Below the pieces are notes generated by a model. It worked only from the letters and a program-made list of their open reading frames with translations, searched no databases and had not been told where the DNA came from. A program made the position numbers and the translations under genes. A stretch of DNA of 7,002 nt from Candidatus Wirthbacteria bacterium CG2_30_54_11 (GTDB lineage: Bacteria; Patescibacteriota; CG2-30-54-11). Positions within the stretch are counted from its first letter, which is position 1; each line of letters starts with the position of its first letter. This document shows positions 1-5,722 of the stretch, one piece after another. Where the stretch lies: positions 1 through 7,002 of the forward strand of contig MNZT01000039.1 in assembly GCA_001873755.1 (NCBI GenBank). The letters run 5' to 3'.

Positions 1-2
1 CA

Positions 3-704
3 CCTGCCACTTTAGATGCAGAGGCGCCGGCGACTCCTCCGGCAGCCACTCCGGTTTCCACTCCGGTCGTGCCGGGTGAGACGCAGCCTCCGGAAGAAAA
101 GGAGATCTCTTTTCCGCCGACCGTGGCCCAGATCAAGGCTTTTTTCCCGGAGGGCATCACGACCGTGCGGTACTGGTATGAAAATATGGACGGCAGAGAG
201 GGATTTGAAGTAGCAGTCGCCTATGCTCAGGAAAAAAAGGTTCATCTCGCGATCCTGACCGGTACCGAACCGCTCTATCATATCCTCTGGGACGCACAAC
301 TGCCCGGACAGTCGGTCACCTCTCTCGAGGTGGGGGACCGGAACGGTGATGGTAGTACCGAAATAGCCGCAGTCACTGCGCAGAGCAGTGCCAGCGGGTA
401 TATGAACCTCGTGCAGTACAGCGATGCAGGTCCGGTAGTGCTGCTGCTCAAAGGGGGGGAGCATGACGGAGAGAACACCAAGATCAGTTTCAGCACGACG
501 ACTGAGACATTGAGCACTTCTTCTGTCTATCGGGTGGATCTCGGTGATAAGAATGGCAATGGCAAGGATGAGATCGATATTCTGTCAGGTCCTGCGGTGG
601 GCGACATCAACGCCGATTTCAAGGTTTATCAGGATATGTATGAGTGGAACGGTGAGCAGTACACTTTTGTCTCTCAAAGTCTTGTCTCTGCCGCTACGGA
701 GTAA
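3..704 (+). CDS. C-terminal part of an unrecognised, probably exported protein with Ca-loop-like (FG-GAP/EF-hand-like) motifs; 5' end outside window
   Basis: The frame is open from base 3 to the TAA at 702-704 (233 codons), so the true start lies upstream; the GTG at 69 is only an internal candidate. The first 35 or so residues are rich in Pro, Ala and Thr, as in flexible linkers that follow a signal peptide, lipobox or membrane anchor in exported proteins. Two Asp/Asn/Gly motifs follow, DRNGDGSTEI (codons from about 336) and DKNGNGKDEI (from about 546). Each sits after a short 'VGD' or 'LGD' strand, which resembles calcium-binding loops of FG-GAP/VCBS-type beta repeats or dockerin/EF-hand-like loops. 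I see no catalytic motif and cannot name a family. A cell-surface or periplasmic calcium-stabilised domain is inferred. It is convergent with the isc operon and ends 1 base before a strong terminator. Confidence 0.6.
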   Translation, partial: PATLDAEAPATPPAATPVSTPVVPGETQPPEEKEISFPPTVAQIKAFFPEGITTVRYWYENMDGREGFEVAVAYAQEKKVHLAILTGTEPLYHILWDAQLPGQSVTSLEVGDRNGDGSTEIAAVTAQSSASGYMNLVQYSDAGPVVLLLKGGEHDGENTKISFSTTTETLSTSSVYRVDLGDKNGNGKDEIDILSGPAVGDINADFKVYQDMYEWNGEQYTFVSQSLVSAATE

Positions 705-705
705 T

Positions 706-734
706 AAAAAACCCGCCGATGAGGCGGGTTTTTC
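706..734. terminator. Bidirectional intrinsic terminator between convergent genes
   Basis: ACCCGCC (711-717) pairs perfectly with GGCGGGT (723-729) around a 5-base loop. An A-run (706-710) precedes it and a T-run (729-733) follows, so both strands give a GC-rich hairpin followed by U residues. It ends the plus-strand gene (stop at 704) and the minus-strand isc operon (stop at 764). Confidence 0.9.
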
Positions 735-763
735 TTATACCTGACGCCAGTTGGCTTCAGGTC

Positions 764-1441
764 TCAGACGATCGACTTGTTCATATCCTCGATCATTTTA
801 TTGATCTGTTCGGCAGGCAGCCCATGCGCTGCTGCCCCCTGTTCGACTGTTTCCCAGGTCGCGACATGGCAGCCGATACAGTGCAGTCCATACTGCATCA
901 TGATCTGACCGGTCTGAGGATATTCCGTCACCACTTCACCCAAGGTCATGTCGCCGGTGATGGCAGCGACCTTGGCTTTGGTCTTTTTGACAGCCGGCTT
1001 TTGGGTTGGGGCTTTCTTCTTCACGGGTTCTTTGGTCACAGTCTCAACTCCTTGTTCATAATTGGAAATCGCTTTGTGTAGAGCTTCGGCCGCGAGATTG
1101 GAGCAGTGCATTTTGATGGGGGGCAAGCCACCCAGAGCGTCAGCTGCAGTTTTTTTGGTTATGGCTTTCGCTTCTGTGAGCGTCCTGCCTTTGGCCAGGT
1201 CCGAGGTCACGGACGAACAGGCGATAGCTGACGCACAGCCAAAGGTCTCTACCTTGATCTCTTTGATGGTGTTGTCCTTGATCCTGAGGTAAACGGTGAG
1301 CAGATCCCCGCACTTGGGATTGCCGACCGTGCCGGTGGCCAGCGCTTCGCCTGCCTTCAGGTCTTCCTTTGCAATCTTCCCCATGTTGTGGGGATTGAGA
1401 AAATGTTTTTTGACTTCGTCTGTATACTGATCGATGTACAT
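764..1441 (-). CDS. iscU: IscU/NifU-type Fe-S cluster scaffold fused to a C-terminal DUF1858 (CxxC redox-disulfide) domain
   Basis: 225 residues. Residues 1 to about 130 are an IscU (NifU N-terminal) domain with the three expected cluster cysteines: C44 in GNPKCGD (with D46), C69 in FGCASAIACSS, and C113 in LPPIKMHCS. IscU accepts sulfur from IscS and assembles [2Fe-2S]/[4Fe-4S] clusters in the cytoplasm. Residues about 136-158 form a Lys/Pro/Ala-rich linker. Residues about 160-222 match the DUF1858 / hybrid-cluster-protein-associated domain (DMTLGEVV near the start, then YGLHCIGCHVATWET with C188 and C191). Ordinary IscU is about 130 residues, so the extra domain is a real addition; the Bfd-like and Nfu domains of Azotobacter NifU are absent. 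An extra cysteine, C75, replaces the usual Ser. The ATG has a purine-rich AGAGGAA about 6 bases upstream. It starts 18 bases after iscS and is the last gene of the operon. Confidence 0.93.
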   Translation of the reverse strand: MYIDQYTDEVKKHFLNPHNMGKIAKEDLKAGEALATGTVGNPKCGDLLTVYLRIKDNTIKEIKVETFGCASAIACSSVTSDLAKGRTLTEAKAITKKTAADALGGLPPIKMHCSNLAAEALHKAISNYEQGVETVTKEPVKKKAPTQKPAVKKTKAKVAAITGDMTLGEVVTEYPQTGQIMMQYGLHCIGCHVATWETVEQGAAAHGLPAEQINKMIEDMNKSIV

Positions 1442-1459
1442 GAGAGTTCCTCTATAGTA

Positions 1460-2653
1460 TCAATGGTGGACTTCTTCCGTGGCGTCATAGATGACCCCTT
1501 CGCGCAGTGAAGAAAATGCACGCAGCTTGGCGATGACTTCCTTCAGGTGGTCGATCGTGAAGTCAATCTGTTTTCTCGTGTTTTCACGACCGAGGGTGAA
1601 ACGGATAGAGCCATGAGCCTGCTCGTGCAGCAGGCCGATCGCGGTGAGTACATGGCTGGGCTCGAGATTCTGTGAGGAGCAGGCAGAGCCGGTGGAGACT
1701 CCGATGCCGTACATATCGAGGTGCATGAGGATACCCTCTCCTTCGATGTACAGAAATGATATGTTGACGTTATTGCAGAGTCGCTTGTCTCCTCTCGGAC
1801 CGTTGAGACGGACATCCGGGATTTCCTTTTCCACCCGGGCGATAAAGTGGTCCCGAAGCTCAGTCATCTTTCCAATATATTTCGGTGCGGCCAGTTCAGC
1901 GGCTTTGCCAAAACCGACGATGCCGGGGACATTTTCAGTCCCTGCCCGTTTATTGTTTTCCTGGTGTCCGCCAAAGACCATTTTGTCGATGCGGGTGCCT
2001 TTGCGGATGTAGAGACAGCCGACCCCTTTGGGGCCATGTATCTTATGCGCGGTGAGCGACAGGAGGGAGATGTTCATCGCCTTTACATCGAGTGGAGTCT
2101 TGGTAAAAGCCTGCACAGCATCACTGTGAAAGTAAACGTCATGCTTTTTGCAGATACTGCCGATCCTGTCCAGGTCCTGGATAGTCCCGATCTCATTGTT
2201 CGCCGCCATGATGGAGACGAGGATGGTCGCCGGCGTGATGGCTTTTTCCAGCTCTTTGGGGTCGATGAACCCTTCGCTGTCTACGGGAAGAAAGGTGACC
2301 TGGAATCCTTCTTTTTCGAGTTGACGGGCAGTTTCCAGTACTGCCGGGTGCTCGATCACGGTGGTGATGAGGTGGTTGCCTCTGGATCGGTTGGCATACG
2401 CTACACCTCTGAGCGCCCAGGTGTCGGACTCGGAACCACCGGAGTTGAAAACGATCTCGTCAGGCGAGGCGTTGATCAGTCTGGCGATGGTCAGTCTGGC
2501 TCCGGTTAGGTATTTGCGCGCCTGCGCGCCGAACTGGTGAGCTGATGAGGGGTTGCCGAAATCGGTCAGCATGACTTCGTTCATGGCTTCGATGACTTGA
2601 GGATCGACTGGGGTGGTCGCTCCATGATCCAAGTAGATTCTGGCGTCTGACAT
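1460..2653 (-). CDS. iscS: Cysteine desulfurase (IscS/NifS family, PLP-dependent)
   Basis: 397 residues, normal family length. It converts L-cysteine to L-alanine and holds the sulfur as an enzyme persulfide for transfer to IscU. Visible family features: YLDHGATTP (7-15), GNPSSAHQFG (33-42), the ring-stacking H102 in VIEHPAV, NNEIGTIQ (152-159), D178 and Q181 in HSDAVQAF, the PLP lysine K204 in LTAHKIHGPKG, and the persulfide cysteine C325 in STGSACSSQNLEPSHVL. The long loop around C325 places it with group I (IscS/NifS-like) rather than SufS-like enzymes. The usual TESNN near residue 74 reads SESDT here, a mild variation in the cofactor region. AGGAG lies about 7 bases before the ATG. The gene begins 16 bases after the Rrf2 regulator, so co-transcription with regulator and scaffold is very likely. 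Confidence 0.97.
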   Translation of the reverse strand: MSDARIYLDHGATTPVDPQVIEAMNEVMLTDFGNPSSAHQFGAQARKYLTGARLTIARLINASPDEIVFNSGGSESDTWALRGVAYANRSRGNHLITTVIEHPAVLETARQLEKEGFQVTFLPVDSEGFIDPKELEKAITPATILVSIMAANNEIGTIQDLDRIGSICKKHDVYFHSDAVQAFTKTPLDVKAMNISLLSLTAHKIHGPKGVGCLYIRKGTRIDKMVFGGHQENNKRAGTENVPGIVGFGKAAELAAPKYIGKMTELRDHFIARVEKEIPDVRLNGPRGDKRLCNNVNISFLYIEGEGILMHLDMYGIGVSTGSACSSQNLEPSHVLTAIGLLHEQAHGSIRFTLGRENTRKQIDFTIDHLKEVIAKLRAFSSLREGVIYDATEEVHH

Positions 2654-2669
2654 AATGACTCCTGTAGAC

Positions 2670-3071
2670 TTAGAGAGTAGGGTTGGCTAGAGCATGAAGC
2701 GATGTGCCCTGCAGGGTGGTCGTGATGGTGTGCTGCAGTTTGAGCAGAAAGGGTGACATCGAGCAGTCGCCCTGCGGGCAGAAATCCCGGTTGCAGTCCA
2801 GAAGCGATACGGTGTCTCCCACTGCCTGCATGACATCAAAGGCTGAGATCAGTTCAGCGGGGCGGGAGAGGCGGTAGCCGCCAAGGGCGCCTCTGAGGGA
2901 AATTACCAGCTCCTGCCGGCGGAGCTTGATGAAGATCTGTTCGAGAAAATGCAGCGGAAGTTTTTCCACTTTTGCGATCTCAGTCAGCGAAAAGGCATGA
3001 TCTTCTTCCGTTTGTTTCGCGAGGAAGACCATAGCACGCAAGGCGTATCCTTCTTCGGTTGTCAGTTTCAT
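2670..3071 (-). CDS. Rrf2-family transcriptional regulator, IscR-like Fe-S sensor
   Basis: 133 residues. Residues 1 to about 65 form the Rrf2 winged helix-turn-helix: a start MKLTTEEGYALRAMVFLA, LTEIAKVEKLPLHFLEQIFIKLRR as the recognition region (29-52), and the wing RGALGGYRLSRP (60-71). Three cysteines, C93, C98 and C103, lie where IscR holds its [2Fe-2S] cluster. Their spacing is CX4CX4C, against CX5CX5C in E. coli IscR, and I see no histidine at the position of IscR's fourth ligand. As the first gene of the iscS-iscU operon, it is most likely a cluster-sensing autorepressor of Fe-S biogenesis. CymR-type cysteine sensing is the alternative. The ATG at 3071 has no clear Shine-Dalgarno sequence, but the N-terminus matches the family start exactly, so I keep it. 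Confidence 0.9.
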   Translation of the reverse strand: MKLTTEEGYALRAMVFLAKQTEEDHAFSLTEIAKVEKLPLHFLEQIFIKLRRQELVISLRGALGGYRLSRPAELISAFDVMQAVGDTVSLLDCNRDFCPQGDCSMSPFLLKLQHTITTTLQGTSLHALANPTL

Positions 3072-3091
3072 ATTGAATCATGATAAAAACT

Positions 3092-3106
3092 ATCGGGATT
3101 CTCGAT
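3092..3106. promoter_or_regulatory. Candidate operator for the Rrf2 regulator, overlapping the predicted transcription start
   Basis: ATCGGGATTCTCGAT is a near-perfect inverted repeat (ATCG...CGAT arms, GA/TC inside). It starts 1 base downstream of the -10 box, so it covers the predicted start site near 3101. That position fits simple repression by the product of the first gene. A wider imperfect pair, AAACTA (3087-3092) and TAGTTT (3112-3117), brackets it. Binding by the Rrf2 protein is inferred. Confidence 0.5.
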
Positions 3107-3107
3107 C

Positions 3108-3136
3108 ATACTAGTTTCTTTATCCGTTTCTGTCAA
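3108..3136 (-). promoter_or_regulatory. Sigma70-type promoter of the rrf2-iscS-iscU operon
   Basis: Read on the minus strand: TTGACA (bases 3136-3131, 6/6 consensus), a 17-base spacer, then TAGTAT (3113-3108, 4/6). The predicted start is near 3101, giving a leader of about 30 bases before the Rrf2 ATG at 3071. Consensus -35, ideal spacing and position make this the best promoter in the window. Confidence 0.8.
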
Positions 3137-3138
3137 TA

Positions 3139-3174
3139 ACAAAAAAGGGTAGCCGCAGAGCTTCCCTTTTTTGT
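3139..3174 (-). terminator. Intrinsic terminator of the MBL hydrolase-pepA unit
   Basis: On the minus strand, GGGAAGC and GCTACCC form a stem with one A-A mismatch and a 6-base loop, followed by TTTTTTGT. A matching A-run precedes it, so the hairpin can extend to 11 outer pairs and could also work in the other direction. It lies about 75 bases past the pepA stop and only 2 bases upstream of the next -35 box, insulating the isc operon from read-through. Confidence 0.85.
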
Positions 3175-3249
3175 GGAGACAAAAAGCAAAAGTTAATCGA
3201 ATTTCAAAGGGTCTGTCTGAGGCGCAGCCCCGGAGGATGGAGGAGGTTT

Positions 3250-4743
3250 TTACACACCTGTCGTCGAGAGAAGCTTCAGGAACTGCAGGAGCAGTGATAC
3301 TCCGTACCCGGTGGCGCCGGGTATGGAATAGAATCGGGGTTTGGTCGTATTCGCCACGCCGGCAATATCCAGGTGAGCCCAGGCTTGGGAGCCTGCAAAA
3401 GCTTCCAGGAAGGCCGCTCCTTCGATGGTGCCTGCCGCACCGCTTTTGCCGATGTTCGCGATATCCGCGATATCACTTTTCAGGTCCTCGCGGTACTCCT
3501 CCCAGATGGGGAGCTGCCAGATCCGTTCGTCGCACAGTCCGGATGCCTGCTTCAGCAGGTCTATCAGGTGTGCATTATTGCCTAGCACCGCAGCTGCTTC
3601 ATGGCCCAGAGCGACGATACAGGCGCCGGTCAGGGTGGCTAGATCGATCAGATAGTCAGGTTTGAACCGTTCGGCGTAGCAGAGCGTATCGCCCAGAATG
3701 AGTCTTCCTTCGGCGTCGGTGTTCAGTATCTCGATGGTTTTGCCATTCATGGCTTTGACAATATCCCCCGGTCTGGTGGCCCGGCCGTCAGGCATGTTCT
3801 CCGTGAGCGGAGTGAGACCGACGAGGTGCAGTGGAAGTTTGAGCTGAGAGGCGACCGACAATGTTCCAACCACGGCAGCAGCGCCTGCCATGTCTGTCTT
3901 CATCTCATGCATGTTCCGGCTTGGCTTGATTGAGATGCCTCCGCTGTCAAAGGTCACCCCCTTGCCGGCGAGCACCACGGTCGGCAGGTCAGTGCGGCCG
4001 GTGTTGTGCTCAAGTATGAGGAATTTGGGTGGTTCCGTACTCCCCCTCGATACCGCCAGTAGGGCTTCCATACCGAGTTCCTGTATGTCTTTCTGTTCCA
4101 GTATCTGCAGGCCAAAACCGGCATTTTTCGCTTCCCGCAGGGCGGCTTCGGTAAAAAGGGCCGGGGTCATATGGTTTGCAGGTGTATTTACCAGGTCCCT
4201 GGCGAGATTGATTGCGTTTCCGGTTATTTCGGCTTCGCGCAGAACGGCAGCGTGATCCTTTGCCTTTCTGTCTATCTGGATGAAGAGCGAGGAGAGGCGC
4301 GAGGGAGTTTTGTCCAGTTTTTCCTGATACCGGTCAAAGGTGTACGCCGCTGAATACAGGCAGGTCGCGGCTTCGAACACCAGCTCGTCGGCGCTGAAAT
4401 GAGAGGCGAGCAGCGAAAGCCGGATCGCGGCGGTCTCATCGCGCAGGCATTGGCGGTAGGCCGTATGGAGTACTTTCCTGAGGATGTGCCGGTCAAGTTT
4501 ATCCGGGGAGCCGACACCGGCCAGAAGTATCCTTTTCGCCGGCAGCTTTCCGTAGGAGGGAAATACTGCCATTTCTCCTTCTTTGCCTTCCAGTTTTCCC
4601 TGTTCGATGGAACGGGAGATTTCGTGGGACAGTGCCGCATCATACCCGCTGAGCTGGGCAGGTATCGTGTCCGACTTGCACCACGGTACGATCATGACAT
4701 TACATTCACATGACCGGTCAGGGGACTGGAGTTGGATTTTCAT
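3250..4743 (-). CDS. pepA: Leucyl aminopeptidase (peptidase family M17, cytosol aminopeptidase)
   Basis: 497 residues, typical length. It removes N-terminal amino acids from peptides in the cytoplasm, using two metal ions. Residues 1 to about 160 are the variable M17 N-terminal domain. The catalytic domain carries all expected residues: metal ligands K261 and D266 (LAGKGVTFDSGG), D284 (MKTDMAGAAAV), D343 and E345 in the signature NTDAEGRL (341-348), plus catalytic K273 and R347. The C-terminal region keeps GTIEGAAFLEAF and WAHLDIAG. It begins 21 bases after the MBL-hydrolase stop, so the two are probably co-transcribed. No Shine-Dalgarno sequence is visible; the start shares the string GCAAACCATGAA with the upstream gene. 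Some M17 enzymes also act as Cys-Gly dipeptidases or DNA-binding proteins; nothing here decides that. Confidence 0.97.
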   Translation of the reverse strand: MKIQLQSPDRSCECNVMIVPWCKSDTIPAQLSGYDAALSHEISRSIEQGKLEGKEGEMAVFPSYGKLPAKRILLAGVGSPDKLDRHILRKVLHTAYRQCLRDETAAIRLSLLASHFSADELVFEAATCLYSAAYTFDRYQEKLDKTPSRLSSLFIQIDRKAKDHAAVLREAEITGNAINLARDLVNTPANHMTPALFTEAALREAKNAGFGLQILEQKDIQELGMEALLAVSRGSTEPPKFLILEHNTGRTDLPTVVLAGKGVTFDSGGISIKPSRNMHEMKTDMAGAAAVVGTLSVASQLKLPLHLVGLTPLTENMPDGRATRPGDIVKAMNGKTIEILNTDAEGRLILGDTLCYAERFKPDYLIDLATLTGACIVALGHEAAAVLGNNAHLIDLLKQASGLCDERIWQLPIWEEYREDLKSDIADIANIGKSGAAGTIEGAAFLEAFAGSQAWAHLDIAGVANTTKPRFYSIPGATGYGVSLLLQFLKLLSTTGV

Positions 4744-4750
4744 GGTTTGC
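4739..4750 (-). other. Start context GCAAACCATGAA of pepA, identical to that of the upstream gene
   Basis: The 12 bases GCAAACCATGAA surround the pepA start codon and recur exactly around the MBL-hydrolase start. Neither gene has a GGAGG-like element upstream, while iscS, the ferredoxin and the transposase do. It may be a Shine-Dalgarno-independent initiation context, or chance. Confidence 0.35.
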
Positions 4751-4764
4751 TGTTTTTTGATGGA

Positions 4765-5382
4765 TTAGGTAGTCATGAGGTATGGATTTTGGTTTCTTTC
4801 CTGCTGGAGACTCGTGGGTTCTCCATGTCCGGGATAGATTCTACAGTCCTCTCCTATGGATAGCAGTTTCTGCAACGATATCTGCATCGCAGAGGGAGAG
4901 CCTCCTGGCAGGTCTGTCCTGCCGATACTGTCCTTGAAGAGAGTATCGCCAGAAAACAGGACATTGTCAAACCTGTAACAGACGCTGCCGGGGGTATGTC
5001 CGGGGGTAGGCAGGCAGGTAATTTTACTGCCGGAGAACATCCAGGTCTGAGAGGGTTTGATCAGGTGGTACGCAGCAGGTGGAGGAACATAGGGGATGCC
5101 TGCGATCCTGCCCAGCAGCAGGTCTTCATCATCCGGGTGGAGATAGACGGTCGCGCCGAGCGCTTTCTGGATGCCCTGCGCTGCCCCGACATGGTCGAAA
5201 TGGGCGTGGGTCAAGAGAATGCTGACGCGGGTGCAATCAGTCCTTTTGAGGACCTTCAGGATCAAATCAGCGTCGTCTGCCGGGTCGATGAGGTACGCTT
5301 CTTTGGAATCCTGCGCGGTCAGGAGGTAGCAGTTGGTGGAGACCGGTCCTAAAACCAGTGTCGTCAGGTCGTATCTGTTCAT
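4765..5382 (-). CDS. MBL-fold metallo-hydrolase, glyoxalase II-like
   Basis: 205 residues. It has the full dinuclear metal site of metallo-beta-lactamase-fold hydrolases: H59, H61, D63 and H64 in THAHFDH, H129 in PTPGHTPGS, the bridging D146 in LFSGDTLF, and H186 in YPGHGEPT. The opening VLGPVSTNCYLL and the length match the small bacterial 'glyoxalase II-like' group, often annotated as hydroxyacylglutathione hydrolase; the true substrate cannot be read from the sequence. It is cytoplasmic, with no signal peptide. It is followed after 21 bases by pepA. The ATG lies 16 bases downstream of the ferredoxin terminator hairpin and has no clear ribosome binding site, so expression may depend on read-through or an unseen promoter. 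Confidence 0.9.
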   Translation of the reverse strand: MNRYDLTTLVLGPVSTNCYLLTAQDSKEAYLIDPADDADLILKVLKRTDCTRVSILLTHAHFDHVGAAQGIQKALGATVYLHPDDEDLLLGRIAGIPYVPPPAAYHLIKPSQTWMFSGSKITCLPTPGHTPGSVCYRFDNVLFSGDTLFKDSIGRTDLPGGSPSAMQISLQKLLSIGEDCRIYPGHGEPTSLQQERNQNPYLMTT

Positions 5383-5389
5383 GGTTTGC
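5378..5389 (-). other. Start context GCAAACCATGAA of the MBL hydrolase
   Basis: Second copy of the 12-base start context, identical to that at pepA. It is preceded by GGCG, which is not a Shine-Dalgarno match, and by the terminator T-run. Confidence 0.35.
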
Positions 5390-5398
5390 CCGCCATAA

Positions 5399-5427
5399 AA
5401 AGGAGCGAATGTCAGATCCGCTCCTTT
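5399..5427 (-). terminator. Intrinsic terminator of the ferredoxin gene
   Basis: AAAGGAGCG and CGCTCCTTT form a perfect 9-bp stem with an 11-base loop. On the minus strand the stem runs into five T residues. It sits 23 bases after the ferredoxin stop and 16 bases before the next ATG, so it could act as a partial terminator or attenuator for the MBL-pepA pair. Confidence 0.85.
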
Positions 5428-5450
5428 GACATCATCAGGGAAAAAGAGAA

Positions 5451-5657
5451 CTAGTCAGCCCAGACAATGCACGCTGAGGGACAGCTCTGCATGGCTTCTT
5501 CGATCTCGGCTTTCAATGCTTCATATTTCTCGGGAGCGAGGGGTATGACTTCGGCGTTCATGCCGTCATCGCTCATCTTGAAGACCTGGTCGCAGATCGT
5601 GGTGCAGAGCACGCAGGCTGAGCATTCGTCTTTATTGATTTTCGGGGTCTGAGCCAT
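5451..5657 (-). CDS. Small [4Fe-4S] ferredoxin with two additional cysteines
   Basis: 68 residues, a soluble low-potential electron carrier. C12, C15 and C18 form CxxCxxC near the N-terminus and C59 is followed by Pro near the C-terminus, the four ligands of a single [4Fe-4S] cluster as in Desulfovibrio and Pyrococcus monocluster ferredoxins. Two further cysteines, C22 and C63, occupy positions that usually carry a cysteine before Pro and a small residue. They could form a disulfide, or a spare cluster site, but the sequence lacks a second CxxCxxC. Acidic residues dominate the middle, as usual for ferredoxins. The ATG has AGGAG 7 bases upstream. The gene has its own promoter and terminator, so it is a monocistronic unit. 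A role as electron donor for Fe-S assembly is possible from proximity only. Confidence 0.93.
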   Translation of the reverse strand: MAQTPKINKDECSACVLCTTICDQVFKMSDDGMNAEVIPLAPEKYEALKAEIEEAMQSCPSACIVWAD

Positions 5658-5693
5658 GAATACTCCTAAGATCTAGAAAGTTAGTGCAGGACA

Positions 5694-5722
5694 AAAATAG
5701 CATCAAAGAATAGAGAAATCAA
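5694..5722 (-). promoter_or_regulatory. Promoter of the ferredoxin gene
   Basis: On the minus strand TTGATT (5722-5717, 4/6), a 17-base spacer, and TATTTT (5699-5694, 4/6) lie about 37 bases upstream of the ferredoxin ATG. The -35 box overlaps the TGA stop of the DHH phosphoesterase. Quality is moderate, but spacing and location fit. Confidence 0.5.

Noticed and set aside
12..464. Minus-strand open frame of 150 codons opposite the first gene
   Set aside because: The plus-strand frame is open across the whole interval with plausible protein features, while the minus translation is Arg-rich with no motif.
1847..2509. Long plus-strand open frame (220 codons) opposite iscS
   Set aside because: It lies wholly antisense to an unmistakable cysteine desulfurase, shows no family motif and has no start-region signal; it is a shadow of the coding strand.
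3175..3249. Possible small RNA or extra structure between the pepA stop and its terminator
   Set aside because: Only a short GGC-TGC-GCC stem is visible; there is no promoter or extended fold beyond an ordinary 3' untranslated region.
3171..3665. Plus-strand open frame of 164 codons from the pepA downstream region into pepA
   Set aside because: Arg- and Pro-rich low-quality translation opposite the conserved M17 C-terminus, and it begins within the terminator hairpin.
3250..5382. Glutathione-turnover unit (glyoxalase II plus Cys-Gly dipeptidase) formed by the MBL hydrolase and pepA
   Set aside because: Both families have broad substrate ranges and no other glutathione gene is in view, so the reading is too speculative.
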